Of a DNA stretch of 64,000 nucleotides, positions 8,053 to 17,742 are shown piece by piece. Both the position numbers and the translations under genes were made by a program. The stretch comes from Streptomyces alboniger (lineage in GTDB: Bacteria; Actinomycetota; Actinomycetes; Streptomycetales; Streptomycetaceae), in assembly GCF_008704395.1 (NCBI RefSeq), contig NZ_CP023695.1:1364001-1428000 (forward strand), given 5' to 3'. Positions within the stretch are counted from its first letter, which is position 1. Each line of letters opens with the position of its first letter. The notes under the pieces were generated by a model, which was not told the DNA's origin, searched no databases, and saw nothing but the letters and a program-made list of their open reading frames with translations.

Positions 8053-8481
8053 ATGCCATCGATCAAGCAGTTCCAGGTGACCTTCGACTGCGCGGAACCG
8101 GAGCGCCTCGCCCGCTTCTGGTGCGAGGTGCTGGGGTATGTCGTACCGCCGCCGCCGGAGGGGTTTGCCACCTGGGACGACTTCAAGCAGGCACAGCCGC
8201 CGGAGGAGCGGGACGCGTGGTTCGTGTGCGGTGATCCCTCGGGTGTGGGCCCGCGGCTGTTCTTCCAGCGCGTTCCCGAAGGGAAGGCAGCCAAGAACCG
8301 GGTGCATCTCGATGTGCGGGTCGCCGCCGGGCTCGTGGGGGAAGAGCGCCTCGCCGCCCTGGAGGCCGAACGCGCACGGCTGGTCCCGCTCGGCGCGGTA
8401 CACGTGCGAACGCTGTACGACGGCACCGATGCGTGCATCCCGATGCTGGACATCGAGGGCAACGAGTTCTGTCTCGACTGA
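8053..8481 (+). CDS. VOC/glyoxalase-fold protein
   Basis: 142 residues. Two beta-alpha-beta-beta-beta halves: QFQVTFDCAEPERLARFWCEVLGY at the start and NRVHLDVRVA mid-protein, ending DIEGNEFCLD. This is the vicinal oxygen chelate fold of glyoxalase and bleomycin-resistance type proteins, here the branch with a PEGFATWDDF insert. The ligand is unknown. TAGGGT (8041-8046) is six bases before the ATG, so the mRNA is probably leaderless. A bidirectional terminator follows. Confidence 0.8.
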   Translation: MPSIKQFQVTFDCAEPERLARFWCEVLGYVVPPPPEGFATWDDFKQAQPPEERDAWFVCGDPSGVGPRLFFQRVPEGKAAKNRVHLDVRVAAGLVGEERLAALEAERARLVPLGAVHVRTLYDGTDACIPMLDIEGNEFCLD

Positions 8482-8498
8482 GCGTCCTGCGCGGCGGA

Positions 8499-8530
8499 CG
8501 TCGATCCGCGGGAAGGTCCGCGGATCGACG
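8499..8530. terminator. 13-bp perfect hairpin between convergent genes
   Basis: CGTCGATCCGCGG (8499-8511) and its exact complement (8518-8530) with a 6-base loop. It lies between the stops of the glyoxalase-fold gene and the acetyltransferase gene and can serve both. Confidence 0.8.
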
Positions 8531-8549
8531 GATCGACGCCCGCAGCCCG

Positions 8550-9053
8550 CTAAGCGCTGGCCACGTACACGCGCGCGTCGGAGTCCTTGGAGAGGGTCAC
8601 GACCGTGAGCCGGTCGTTCACCTGCTGGGTCTTCACGGGCGCGTACCCGTGCTTGCGGTAGAGCTGGAGGTTCTGCTCGCTGCGGTGGCCGGAGCGGAGC
8701 TGGAAGGACTTGGCGGCACCGCCCGCGCCGAGCTGCCGCTCCACCGCGTCCAGGAGGCGGCCACCTAGGCCGTGCCGCTGAAGCCTCGGGTGGACGATGA
8801 GCTTGCCGATCCGCGCCGTGCCCTCCGCGTCGACCGTGCCGCGCACGGAGGCGATCACCTCGTCGCCGAGGCGGGCCACCAGCACCGTGCCCGCGGTCAG
8901 TTCGGCCTTGATGGAGTCGAGGGACTGGGTCAGCGGCTCGATCGAGTAGTCGCCGTAGAGCTCGGCCTCGCTCTGGTAACAGAGGTACTGGAGTTTGAGT
9001 ATCTGCTCGGCGTCCGCTTCAGCCGCTTCCGAGATGGTCACGCTCATGCCCAT
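8550..9053 (-). CDS. GNAT-family N-acetyltransferase
   Basis: 167 residues from ATG 9053, with GGGAGG nine bases upstream. Acetyl-CoA binding motif A is IGKLIVHPRLQRHGLGGRLLDAVE (around residues 85-108), followed by LRSGHRSEQNLQLYRKHGYAPV, typical of GNAT motif B. Starts 37 bases after the sigma factor gene, so the two are likely one transcript. Substrate unknown. Confidence 0.82.
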   Translation of the reverse strand: MGMSVTISEAAEADAEQILKLQYLCYQSEAELYGDYSIEPLTQSLDSIKAELTAGTVLVARLGDEVIASVRGTVDAEGTARIGKLIVHPRLQRHGLGGRLLDAVERQLGAGGAAKSFQLRSGHRSEQNLQLYRKHGYAPVKTQQVNDRLTVVTLSKDSDARVYVASA

Positions 9054-9090
9054 GTGCGCATGCCTCCCGCTCACCTGCACCACCGGTTGT

Positions 9091-9618
9091 CTAACGCTCC
9101 CTTCCCCGCGGCCCGGGAGCTGCAACCTCCGCCGCCAGCATTCTGCGCAGGCATCCCAGGCATCGGGAACGTTCCGGCCCCAGGCTCCCCTGTGACATTC
9201 CCAACTCCCCTGCGATCTCCCGGTAGGTGAGGTCCTTGGGGGACAGGAGCGCGGCCATGAGGCGGGGGCAGCGGCCCGGCAGTCTGCGGACGGCGGCGTG
9301 CAGGGAGCGGCGCCGGTCCGCGGTGAGGGCGCGCTGCTCGGGGCCGCCCTCGGAGTCGTCGGCGGGCTCGGCGGCGTACGCCACCTCCCGCTGGGTGGCT
9401 CGTCGGGAGCGGCGCGCCTCGGACTGGACGGCGCCGCGCAGCCACAGGGCGGGGTCGGCGGGCGGCCCGTCGGACTCCAGGCGCTCCAACAGGCGCAGCC
9501 AGACGGCCTGTTCCAGGTCGCCTGGGTCGTCACCGGAGCCGAGGGCCTCCGCCGAGGCCTCGGCGGCGAGCAGCGGGCGCAGGGCGGGGATGAGCGTGGG
9601 GATGAGGTCGTACGTCAT
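9091..9618 (-). CDS. Sigma-70-like (ECF-type) RNA polymerase sigma factor
   Basis: 175 residues. The region 2 part (about 30-75) includes DLEQAVWLRLLERLE; region 4 (about 105-160) is LPGRCPRLMAALLSPKDLTYREIAGELGMSQGSLG followed by RSRCLGCLRRML, a clear helix-turn-helix. Short, with a weak region 2, so it may be a divergent ECF factor. No anti-sigma gene is adjacent; the downstream acetyltransferase is the likely co-transcribed partner. Confidence 0.72.
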   Translation of the reverse strand: MTYDLIPTLIPALRPLLAAEASAEALGSGDDPGDLEQAVWLRLLERLESDGPPADPALWLRGAVQSEARRSRRATQREVAYAAEPADDSEGGPEQRALTADRRRSLHAAVRRLPGRCPRLMAALLSPKDLTYREIAGELGMSQGSLGPERSRCLGCLRRMLAAEVAAPGPRGRER

Positions 9619-9631
9619 GCACGGCGGGACG

Positions 9632-9665
9632 CGGCCGCTCCGGCGGAAGGTTTCCGGAGCGGCCG
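9632..9665 (-). terminator. 12-bp perfect hairpin after the glycerophosphodiesterase gene
   Basis: CGGCCGCTCCGG (9632-9643) and its exact complement (9654-9665) around a 10-base loop, just upstream of the sigma factor start. Confidence 0.75.
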
Positions 9666-9736
9666 TCTCTCACCCCAATCGGGGCCGGGCGGTCAGCCGT
9701 TGACGGGCCTCGCCCAGTCGGGCCGACGGGCGTCGC

Positions 9737-10909
9737 TCAGCGGTCGGCGAAGTCCGCGGCGGCGAGCAGCGCGGTGTCCGGGTTGTCGGAGAAGATGCCG
9801 TCGATGCCGGTCTCGAAGTAGGTCTTGAAGGCGCCGAAGGCGTCTCCGTAGGCGGCCGGGTCGGTGCCCTTCCTGAAGTCCGCCGGCAGGAAGGTGTTCT
9901 CGTTGCGCATCGTGTACGGGTGCAGGATCAGCCCGGCGTCATGCGCGTCCTCCACGAGGGTGGTCGGCGTGCCGAGGCTGCCGTCGGCCTTCCTGGGGAT
10001 GATCAGGTCGAGCGTGGGGCCGATGCCCTGCGCGTAGCCCGCCATCCACTCCAGTCCCTCGGGCTTGATCAGGTCGGCGACCGTGCGCGGGTCGCCCGCC
10101 TCGACGAAGTCCCAGGGGCGCGAGGCGGCGCCGGACAGGAGGACGACGCGCGGCGCGGAGACCAGCTTGGCAAGGCGCTGGATGCTGCTGGGCTCGAAGG
10201 ACTGGAGGAAGTTCGGCGAGTGCTTCTTGTGCCTGCCGTACCGGCGCAGGAGCTTGGCCAGCGGCTCTTCGAGGCCGAGGCCCAGCTTGCGGAAGTACGT
10301 GGGGTGCTTCGTCTCGATGTGCAGCCAGATCTGCCGGCCCCGCTTGCGGCCCTGCTTCTCCGCCCACTGGAAGACCTCTTCGAGGGTGGGTACGTCCCAG
10401 CGGCCGTCGTAGAGGGTGTTGTGCTGGCGCGTGCCCGGGATGCGCTCCTTGGCGCGCAGCGTCTTCAGTTCGGCGAGCGTGAAGTCCTCGGTGAACCAGC
10501 CCGTGTACTTCGTGCCGTCCACGGTCTTGGTGGTCTTGCGGGACGCGAACTCGGGGTGCGCCGCGACGTCCGTCGTCGCCGTGATGTCGTTCTCGTGGCG
10601 GCAGACGAGGTGGCCGTCCTTGGTGGGCACGACGTCCTGCTCGATGACGTGCGCGCCCATGTCCAGGGCGAGTTGGTACGAGCCGAGCGTGTGCTCGGGC
10701 CGGTATCCGCTGGCACCCCGGTGCGCGACGACGGTCGGCTTCGGCAGGTCCTCGAACCCGCCGTGCCCGTGCCCGTGCCGCTGGTCGGCTCTCGCCACGC
10801 CGGGCAGTCCCACCACGGCCGTGCCCGCGCCGAGCATCGCCGCCCCCAGTACCGCTCGGCGCCCCCGGCTCGTTCCCGGCTGCTGCTGACCCGACTCCTG
10901 TGTCGCCAT
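9737..10909 (-). CDS. Tat-exported glycerophosphodiester phosphodiesterase
   Basis: 390 residues from ATG 10909 with GGAGGAG six to seven bases upstream. The N-terminus has a twin-arginine signal (SRGRRAVLGAAMLGAG) and cleavage near GVARA. The catalytic GDPD domain begins VVAHRGASGYRPEHTL and continues to EQDVVPTKDGHLVCRHE, with the conserved His-Arg, Glu-Asp and His. It hydrolyses deacylated phospholipids to glycerol-3-phosphate and an alcohol outside the cell. The His/Gly linker after the signal (QRHGHGHGG) may bind metal. Stand-alone gene with its own terminator. Confidence 0.9.
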   Translation of the reverse strand: MATQESGQQQPGTSRGRRAVLGAAMLGAGTAVVGLPGVARADQRHGHGHGGFEDLPKPTVVAHRGASGYRPEHTLGSYQLALDMGAHVIEQDVVPTKDGHLVCRHENDITATTDVAAHPEFASRKTTKTVDGTKYTGWFTEDFTLAELKTLRAKERIPGTRQHNTLYDGRWDVPTLEEVFQWAEKQGRKRGRQIWLHIETKHPTYFRKLGLGLEEPLAKLLRRYGRHKKHSPNFLQSFEPSSIQRLAKLVSAPRVVLLSGAASRPWDFVEAGDPRTVADLIKPEGLEWMAGYAQGIGPTLDLIIPRKADGSLGTPTTLVEDAHDAGLILHPYTMRNENTFLPADFRKGTDPAAYGDAFGAFKTYFETGIDGIFSDNPDTALLAAADFADR

Positions 10910-11326
10910 TGGCGCTCCTCCCGTTGTACTACCGCCTTGCACCTGACAAAGCGGGACCGATCGTAGGTGGCCGGGAGTGACGTGTGGGAGACCCTGGACG
11001 GAACGGCGGGGTGACGCGGCATGGCGAGTAGGCGCACCATGGAGGTGACGGCACCGGGACGACCAAGGTGGCGCCCCGGGCGGAACGGCCGTCACGCAGA
11101 GAGAAGCGTGCGCGTGACAAGGACCACTACTTCGGGCCACACCCTCCCCACGGGGATACGGTCGTCGCAGGGGCGACGGCCCAGGGCACCGGCACACGGA
11201 GTCATGTCAACACTGCGTATCGAGTGCGTGAACCCGATGTGCAAACGGCAGCGGCCCGCGAGTATCGTCCTCACCTGCACTTACTCGTACATACTCGTCG
11301 TCGGATCGTTGACCCCGGAGGGCCTG
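10910..11326. other. Divergent intergenic region
   Basis: 417 bases between the GDPD and PlsC starts. The stretch at 11215-11310 is noticeably less GC-rich and has a direct repeat TACTCGT-aca-TACTCGT (from 11291-11302 and before), so it probably carries the plsC promoter. No gene is supported; an in-frame ATG at 11203 would extend PlsC but lacks proper spacing from a ribosome site. Confidence 0.45.
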
Positions 11327-11998
11327 TTGTCCCGTCTAGCGCTCATCAAGGCAGTGCTCGGACCGATCTTGCGCCTGATGTTCCGTCCACGGGTAGAAGG
11401 CGCCGAGAACATCCCCGGGACCGGGCCCGTCATTCTGGCCGGGAATCACCTGACGTTCATCGACTCGATGATCCTGCCGCTGGTGGCCAACCGTCCGGTG
11501 TTCTTCATCGGCAAGGACGAGTACGTCACCGGCAAGGGCCTCAAGGGGCGCCTGATGGCGTGGTTCTTCACGGGCGTCGGCATGATCCCGGTGGACCGCG
11601 ACGGCGGGCGCGGCGGTGTCGCCGCGCTGATGACCGGTCGGCGCGTTCTCGACGACGGCAAGGTCTTCGGCATCTACCCCGAGGGCACGCGCTCGCCCGA
11701 CGGGCGTCTGTACCGGGGGCGTACGGGCATCGCCCGCCTCACCCTGATGACCGGTGCGCCGGTCGTGCCCTTCGCGATGATCGGCACGGACAAGCTCCAG
11801 CCCGGCGGCAAGGGGCTGCCGCGGCCCGGCAAGGTGACCGTCCGCTTCGGCGAGGCGATGGAGTTCTCCCGGTACGACGGCATGGACCGCGATCGCTATG
11901 TGCTGCGGGCGGTGACGGACTCCGTGATGACGGAGGTCATGCAGCTGTCCGGGCAGGAGTACGTGGACATGTACGCCACTAAGGCCAAAGCGGCCTAG
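11327..11998 (+). CDS. 1-acyl-sn-glycerol-3-phosphate acyltransferase (PlsC-like)
   Basis: 223 residues from a TTG start at 11327, preceded by GGAGG five bases upstream. The HX4D acyltransferase motif is GNHLTFID (near residue 45) and the glycerol-phosphate site is YPEGTRSPDG. It transfers an acyl chain to lysophosphatidic acid in membrane lipid synthesis, bound to the inner leaflet. Streptomyces carry several paralogues, so this copy may not be the only one. A common intergenic repeat follows the stop. Confidence 0.88.
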   Translation: MSRLALIKAVLGPILRLMFRPRVEGAENIPGTGPVILAGNHLTFIDSMILPLVANRPVFFIGKDEYVTGKGLKGRLMAWFFTGVGMIPVDRDGGRGGVAALMTGRRVLDDGKVFGIYPEGTRSPDGRLYRGRTGIARLTLMTGAPVVPFAMIGTDKLQPGGKGLPRPGKVTVRFGEAMEFSRYDGMDRDRYVLRAVTDSVMTEVMQLSGQEYVDMYATKAKAA

Positions 11999-12000
11999 CC

Positions 12001-12039
12001 GCGCCCCTGAGGGGCGCGGGGAACTGCGCGATCAGCCAC
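12001..12039. repeat. Dispersed Streptomyces intergenic repeat, copy 1
   Basis: A GCGCCCCT/AGGGGCGC stem followed by GGGGAACTGCGCGATCAGCC. A second copy with two extra bases in the loop is at 51763-51803. It lies between the convergent plsC and MFS genes and could terminate both. Confidence 0.7.
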
Positions 12040-12082
12040 GGATGAGCCGCGGCTGGTCGCGCACAGTTGTCCCCGCACGCCC

Positions 12083-13624
12083 TCAGTGCTCGACCCCGTC
12101 CTCCAGTTTCTGGCCCTTCAGGAGGAACCACGCCACCGCAGCCGTGGCGAGGAGGACCGCCGCGCCGACACCCGCCGCGAGGCGCAGGCCGTCCACGAAC
12201 GCCGTCTGGGCGGCCGAGAGCAGGGCGTCCGCCTGGGCGGACGGCAGGGCGTCGATCGATTCCACCGCGCCGCCCAGCGATTCGTGCGAGGCCGCCGCCA
12301 CGTCCGGCGGGGTGCCCGGCGGGGCCGTGAAGTCGCGGTAGACGCCGGTGACGATGGAGCCGAGCAGGGCGATGCCGAGCGCCGCGCCCAGTTCGTACGC
12401 CGTTTCGGAGACGGCGGAGGCCGCGCCCGCCTGTTCCTTGGGGACGCTGGAGAGGATGACGTCGGCGGTCACCGTGAACGAGAAGCCCGCTCCGATGCCG
12501 ACGACCAGGAGCGAGGCGCCGAGCAGCGGGTAGCCGGTGTGCTGGCTCAGGCCGGTGAGCGCGGCGAGCGAGAGGCCGACCGCCGCGAGGCCGCCCGCGA
12601 CCACCACCCGTACCGAGAAGCGCCGCGCGACCACGCCCGCGATCAGGCCCGCCCCCACCGCGCCGACGGCGGCGGGCAGTTCGGCGAGGCCCGCCTCGAA
12701 CGGCCGTCTGCCCTGTACCAGTTGCAGGAACTGGGAGAGGAAGAAGACCAGGCCGGACAGGCCGAGCACGGTCAGCAGGTCGGCGAGGACCGCCCCGGAG
12801 AAGCCGCGGTTGCGGAAGAGCCGCATGTCCAGCAGCGGTGCGGGGAGCGTGAGCTGGCGTCGTACGAACCAGGTGAGCGCGCCCGCGCCGACGACCGCGG
12901 CCAGCACGGCGTCCCAGCGCAGCCCGTGCGCGGCCGCCTCCTTGATGGCGTACACGACGGCGATCATGCCGATGAGCGAGAGCACGACGCTGACCAGGTC
13001 CCAGGGGCCCGGCGCGGGGTTCTTCGACTCGGGCAGGAGCTTGATGCCGACGAGGACGAGGACGGCCATCACCGGCAGGTTGATGAGGAAGACCGAGCCC
13101 CACCAGAAGTGTTCGAGCAGGAAGCCGCCGACGACGGGCCCGACGGCCGCGCCCGCGGACGCCATGGCGCCCCAGATGCCGACCGCGAGGCTGCGCTCGC
13201 GCGGGTCGTGGAAGATGTTCCGGATCAGCGCCAGCGTGGACGGCATCAGCGTCGCGCCCGCGACGCCGAGCAGCGCGCGGGCCAGGATCATCAGCTCCGG
13301 GCTCGTGGCGTAGGAGTTGAGGACCGAGACCGCGCCGAAGGCGACGGCGCCGGTGAGCAGCAGTTTCTTGCGGCCGATGCGGTCGCCGAGGCTGCCCATG
13401 GAGACGAGCAGACCGGCGATCACGAAGGAGTAGACGTCGCCGATCCAGAGCAACTGGGTGCCCGAGGGTTTGAGGTCCTCGCTGATGTACGGGGTCGCCA
13501 GGCCGAGCACGGTCGCGTCGACGGCGACCAGGAGCACGGCGAGGACGAGCACGGCGAGCGCGAGCCAGCGGCCGGGGCCGCGCTCCACGTCCGCCGCGGC
13601 GGTCCGCTGAGGGGTGCTGGTCAT
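12083..13624 (-). CDS. MFS drug-resistance transporter, DHA2 (14-helix) type
   Basis: 513 residues with about 14 membrane segments. Motif A appears as GSLGDRIGRKKLL after helix 2 and the DHA motif near LDATVLGLATPYI (VAVDATVL). It is predicted to expel hydrophobic drugs in exchange for protons. Its start overlaps the stop of the TetR gene by four bases (ATGA), so regulator and pump are translationally coupled, the usual design for a self-tuned efflux unit. Confidence 0.88.
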   Translation of the reverse strand: MTSTPQRTAAADVERGPGRWLALAVLVLAVLLVAVDATVLGLATPYISEDLKPSGTQLLWIGDVYSFVIAGLLVSMGSLGDRIGRKKLLLTGAVAFGAVSVLNSYATSPELMILARALLGVAGATLMPSTLALIRNIFHDPRERSLAVGIWGAMASAGAAVGPVVGGFLLEHFWWGSVFLINLPVMAVLVLVGIKLLPESKNPAPGPWDLVSVVLSLIGMIAVVYAIKEAAAHGLRWDAVLAAVVGAGALTWFVRRQLTLPAPLLDMRLFRNRGFSGAVLADLLTVLGLSGLVFFLSQFLQLVQGRRPFEAGLAELPAAVGAVGAGLIAGVVARRFSVRVVVAGGLAAVGLSLAALTGLSQHTGYPLLGASLLVVGIGAGFSFTVTADVILSSVPKEQAGAASAVSETAYELGAALGIALLGSIVTGVYRDFTAPPGTPPDVAAASHESLGGAVESIDALPSAQADALLSAAQTAFVDGLRLAAGVGAAVLLATAAVAWFLLKGQKLEDGVEH

Positions 13625-14172
13625 GAGTCCACTCTCCGCCGCGCGCCGCCGATCAGCAGCTCGGCGATCATGTACGAGAAGTCCTTGGCGGCCACCCGGC
13701 CGTCCAGTACGGCCCAGGCGCAGGAGCCGATGAGGCCGTAGAGCGCCTCCGTGAGCCAGACGGGCGTCAGGTCGATGCGGAACTCCCCGCTCTCCTGGCC
13801 GCGCCGGAAGAGCGCGGCGAGGCGGGAGTCGATGCGGGCCCAGCCCTCGTTCTGCGCCTCCCCCTCGAAGAGCTGGTTCTCGGTGTAGAGGAACGCGAGG
13901 AGGCCGGCGTGCGGTTCGATCTCCTTCACCAGGCGCCGCAGGGCGTCCTGAGCGCTGCCCGCGTCGAGTTCCGCCCGGTCCAGGGCGGCCTCGCACTCCT
14001 GGAGTCCCAGGTCCTCCAGGGCGCGTACGAGGGCGTCGCGGCCCGCGAAGTGGCGGTGCAGGGTGGCCCTGCTGATGCCCGCCGCGCGGGCGACCTCGTC
14101 CATGGTGGAGGTCGATTTGTGGGTGAGCAGGGCCGCGGCGCTGCGCAGGACCTGGTCGCGATCGACTGACAT
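13621..14172 (-). CDS. TetR-family repressor of the coupled efflux pump
   Basis: 183 residues. Helix-turn-helix at about 20-45 (MDEVARAAGISRATLHRHFAGRDAL). The C-terminal ligand domain (EPHAGLLAFLYTENQLF) is of the kind seen with drug exporters. TAGGCT (14179-14184) lies six bases before the ATG, so the mRNA appears leaderless, and a palindrome overlaps the -35, which fits autorepression of this gene and the coupled MFS gene. Confidence 0.87.
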   Translation of the reverse strand: MSVDRDQVLRSAAALLTHKSTSTMDEVARAAGISRATLHRHFAGRDALVRALEDLGLQECEAALDRAELDAGSAQDALRRLVKEIEPHAGLLAFLYTENQLFEGEAQNEGWARIDSRLAALFRRGQESGEFRIDLTPVWLTEALYGLIGSCAWAVLDGRVAAKDFSYMIAELLIGGARRRVDS

Positions 14173-14178
14173 GAGACA

Positions 14179-14209
14179 AGCCTAGACCTATTGAGACGCA
14201 GTTGTCTCA
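14179..14209 (-). promoter_or_regulatory. Leaderless promoter with TetR operator
   Basis: -10 TAGGCT at 14179-14184, 18-base spacer, -35 GAGACA at 14203-14208. The inverted repeat TGAGAC-N6-GTCTCA (14192-14209) covers the -35, a natural site for TetR-type autorepression. Confidence 0.6.
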
Positions 14210-14250
14210 CAGGGGGTGCTGCGGTGCCGCTCGCGCCAAGATCGTTCCCC

Positions 14251-14313
14251 CGCGCCGCCGCCGCTCAGCGCCAGGGCAGCTCCCGCGCCGCCGCTCAGTG
14301 CCAAGGCAGTTCC
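14251..14313. repeat. Tandem duplication of the aldo/keto reductase 3' end
   Basis: Two near-identical units of about 30 bases (14251-14283 and 14284-14313), each with CGCCGCTCAG-G-CCA-GGCAG-TCC. The second contains the stop codon of the reductase; the first is its non-coding echo. Confidence 0.65.
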
Positions 14314-15269
14314 CCGCGCCGCCCCCAGTACTCCCGCGGCTCCTCCACGAGCCCGGCGAGGCGTTCGAGGTGGCCCGTGTCGAGGTCGACGGCGGTCGCG
14401 TGCAGGTTGGAGACGAGCTGGACCGAGGTGGCCGCCCCGGACAGGACGACGCCCGCCCACGGCTCGCACAGCGGCGCGGCGAGCGCCACCGCGTCGCAGC
14501 CGAGCCCCGTCTCCTCGGCGACCTCGCGCAGCGCGGCGGGCGCGTGCGGGGCGGCGAGGCGGCCATTGGCCATGCCCTCCTTGACGAGCACGGTCAGGCC
14601 CGCGTCGTGCGCCTCGGCGAGCGCGGGCCCCGCGGAGGTCTCCAGGAGGTTGTACGTCGCCTGCACGGTGCGGAAGAGCGGCTCCCCGTCGACGGTTACC
14701 TCAAGGGCGGCGCGGATCGCGGCCGCCTGTTCGGGGCCGCTCACGGAGAGGCCGACGGTGACGCCCTCCGCGGCGAGGCCGGCGAGGCGGGCGTGCAGTT
14801 CCTTGTCGGTGAGCGCCGGGCTCTCGGGGGTGACGGAGTGGATCTGGTAGAGGTCGAGCCGGTCGCCGAGCACTTCGGCGGTCTCGGCGCGCTGCCGGTC
14901 GTAGGCGGCGACGCTGTGGTCCTTGACCTCGTGCGGGCCCTCGGCGTCCGTCCGCCAGTCCGCCGTGTACGTGTAGCCCCACTTGCTGCCGACGACGACG
15001 TCACGGACATCGGACCTGGCGTGCAGCCAGGCGGCCAGGAACTCCTCCGAGCGGCCGTAGGAGCGCGCCACGTCGATGTAGCGGACGCCGGAGGCGTACG
15101 CGGCGTCGAGCAGGTCGAACGTGCGCTCGCGCAGCGCTTCGACACTGCGGGACGGCGGCAGGTCCGCCTCGCGGCCCAGGGTGATGTAGCCGGGCCTGCC
15201 GACGGCGGCGAGACCGAGCCCCAGGTGCGCGGTCGGGGTGGTGGCTGCGGCAAGACGGGCGAAGGGCAT
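14295..15269 (-). CDS. Aldo/keto reductase
   Basis: 324 residues, GAGGAG eight bases before ATG 15269. TIM-barrel AKR features: YIDVARSYGRSEE (catalytic Asp/Tyr region), VGSKWGYTYTADW (Lys) and YQIHSVT (His). It should reduce carbonyls with NADPH. The N-terminal LGLGLAAVGRPGYI is typical of the branch near L-fucose/D-threo-aldose dehydrogenases. Single gene; the substrate cannot be fixed. Confidence 0.85.
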   Translation of the reverse strand: MPFARLAAATTPTAHLGLGLAAVGRPGYITLGREADLPPSRSVEALRERTFDLLDAAYASGVRYIDVARSYGRSEEFLAAWLHARSDVRDVVVGSKWGYTYTADWRTDAEGPHEVKDHSVAAYDRQRAETAEVLGDRLDLYQIHSVTPESPALTDKELHARLAGLAAEGVTVGLSVSGPEQAAAIRAALEVTVDGEPLFRTVQATYNLLETSAGPALAEAHDAGLTVLVKEGMANGRLAAPHAPAALREVAEETGLGCDAVALAAPLCEPWAGVVLSGAATSVQLVSNLHATAVDLDTGHLERLAGLVEEPREYWGRRGELPWH

Positions 15270-15326
15270 CGCGGGCTCCTCGTCGTAGGGGATCTCCCCG
15301 CCAACGTAACCCGCGACGCCCCGTCG

Positions 15327-16769
<1,443 letters not shown>

Positions 16770-16812
16770 TCAGGACTGTCGCTCGCCGGGTTCGCTGCTG
16801 CGCGCCATGCGC

Positions 16813-16849
16813 TGTGCATGAGTATGCAGAGTTATGCATGGTTCGTCAA
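16813..16849 (-). promoter_or_regulatory. argH promoter with ARG boxes
   Basis: -35 TTGACG (16844-16849), 17-base spacer, -10 CATACT (16821-16826). The spacer and flank hold TGCATA-aCTC-TGCATA-CTCA-TGCAC: TGCAT blocks repeated every ten bases, one helical turn, as expected for ArgR operators in Streptomyces. Confidence 0.8.
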
Positions 16850-16945
16850 TCGGCTCCACCGGGTGTAGCGAGGGATTGCATCGCACGGAGCATCGACGGC
16901 CTTCCCGGGCTGCCGCTTCCGCTGCCGCCCACTAGCGTCCGAGCC

Positions 16946-17653
16946 ATGCGCCCACGAGCCGCCGCCCTGGTCTGTGCCGTCCTGTTCGCCGCCACCGGCA
17001 CGCTCGGGGCGGCGCCCGTGCCGGGCCTTCCGCTTCCGGAACGGATGGCCGACACGGGCGGCGGCGGCCAGCTCATCACCGCCGAGGCACCGGACACCGG
17101 CTCCACCACCGGCGCGCTCACCTGGTGGGACCGGCGCGGCGGCCGCTGGGTGGAGGCCGGGTCCGCCTCCGCCCGGTTCGGCGCGAAGGGGCTGGTGGAG
17201 GGCGGCTCGCGCCGGCAGGGGACGAGGACGACACCCACGGGCCTGTACGGGCTTCCGTACGCGTTCGGGATCGCCCCGAGACCCAGCGGCGCCGACTACC
17301 CGTACCGGCGCGTGACGAAGGAGTCCTGGTGGTGCCAGGACAACGCGTCACGTTCCTACAACCGCTGGTCCGAGCCGCTCACCGCCGACTGCCGGGCCGC
17401 CGAGTCCGAGCACCTCATCACCTACGACCCGCAGTACCGGCACGCCCTCGTCATCGACTACAACTACAGCCGTCCCGTGCGCGGGCGGGGTGCGGGGATC
17501 TTCCTGCACGTCCACGGGAGCGGCGCGACGGCGGGCTGCGTCTCCGTGCCCGCGAGGGCGATGCGCCAGATCCTGCGGTGGGCGAAGCCGGGCCTGCGGC
17601 CGCACATCGCGATCGGCACGGCGTCGGGCCCCACGGCCCTGACCCGCTACTGA
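16946..17653 (+). CDS. Secreted protein with L,D-transpeptidase (YkuD-like) fold
   Basis: 235 residues with a Sec signal peptide (RAAALVCAVLFAATGTLGAAP). The C-terminal part carries HVHGSGATAGCVSVP (around residues 190-205), the His-X-Gly...Gly-Cys-Val active-site pattern of L,D-transpeptidase/YafK-type proteins; Cys is the nucleophile. It probably acts on peptidoglycan or a related cell-wall peptide. TAGCGT (16933-16938) lies seven bases before the ATG, so the transcript looks leaderless. Divergent from argH but with its own promoter. Confidence 0.8.
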   Translation: MRPRAAALVCAVLFAATGTLGAAPVPGLPLPERMADTGGGGQLITAEAPDTGSTTGALTWWDRRGGRWVEAGSASARFGAKGLVEGGSRRQGTRTTPTGLYGLPYAFGIAPRPSGADYPYRRVTKESWWCQDNASRSYNRWSEPLTADCRAAESEHLITYDPQYRHALVIDYNYSRPVRGRGAGIFLHVHGSGATAGCVSVPARAMRQILRWAKPGLRPHIAIGTASGPTALTRY

Positions 17654-17742
17654 GCCACCCCCGCCGCCCGGGACGGTCCGTGTAGTGACCACATACCGAG
17701 ACGGGGTTGCACGCGCGCGTGGGCGGGGCGTTGCATCGCGCC

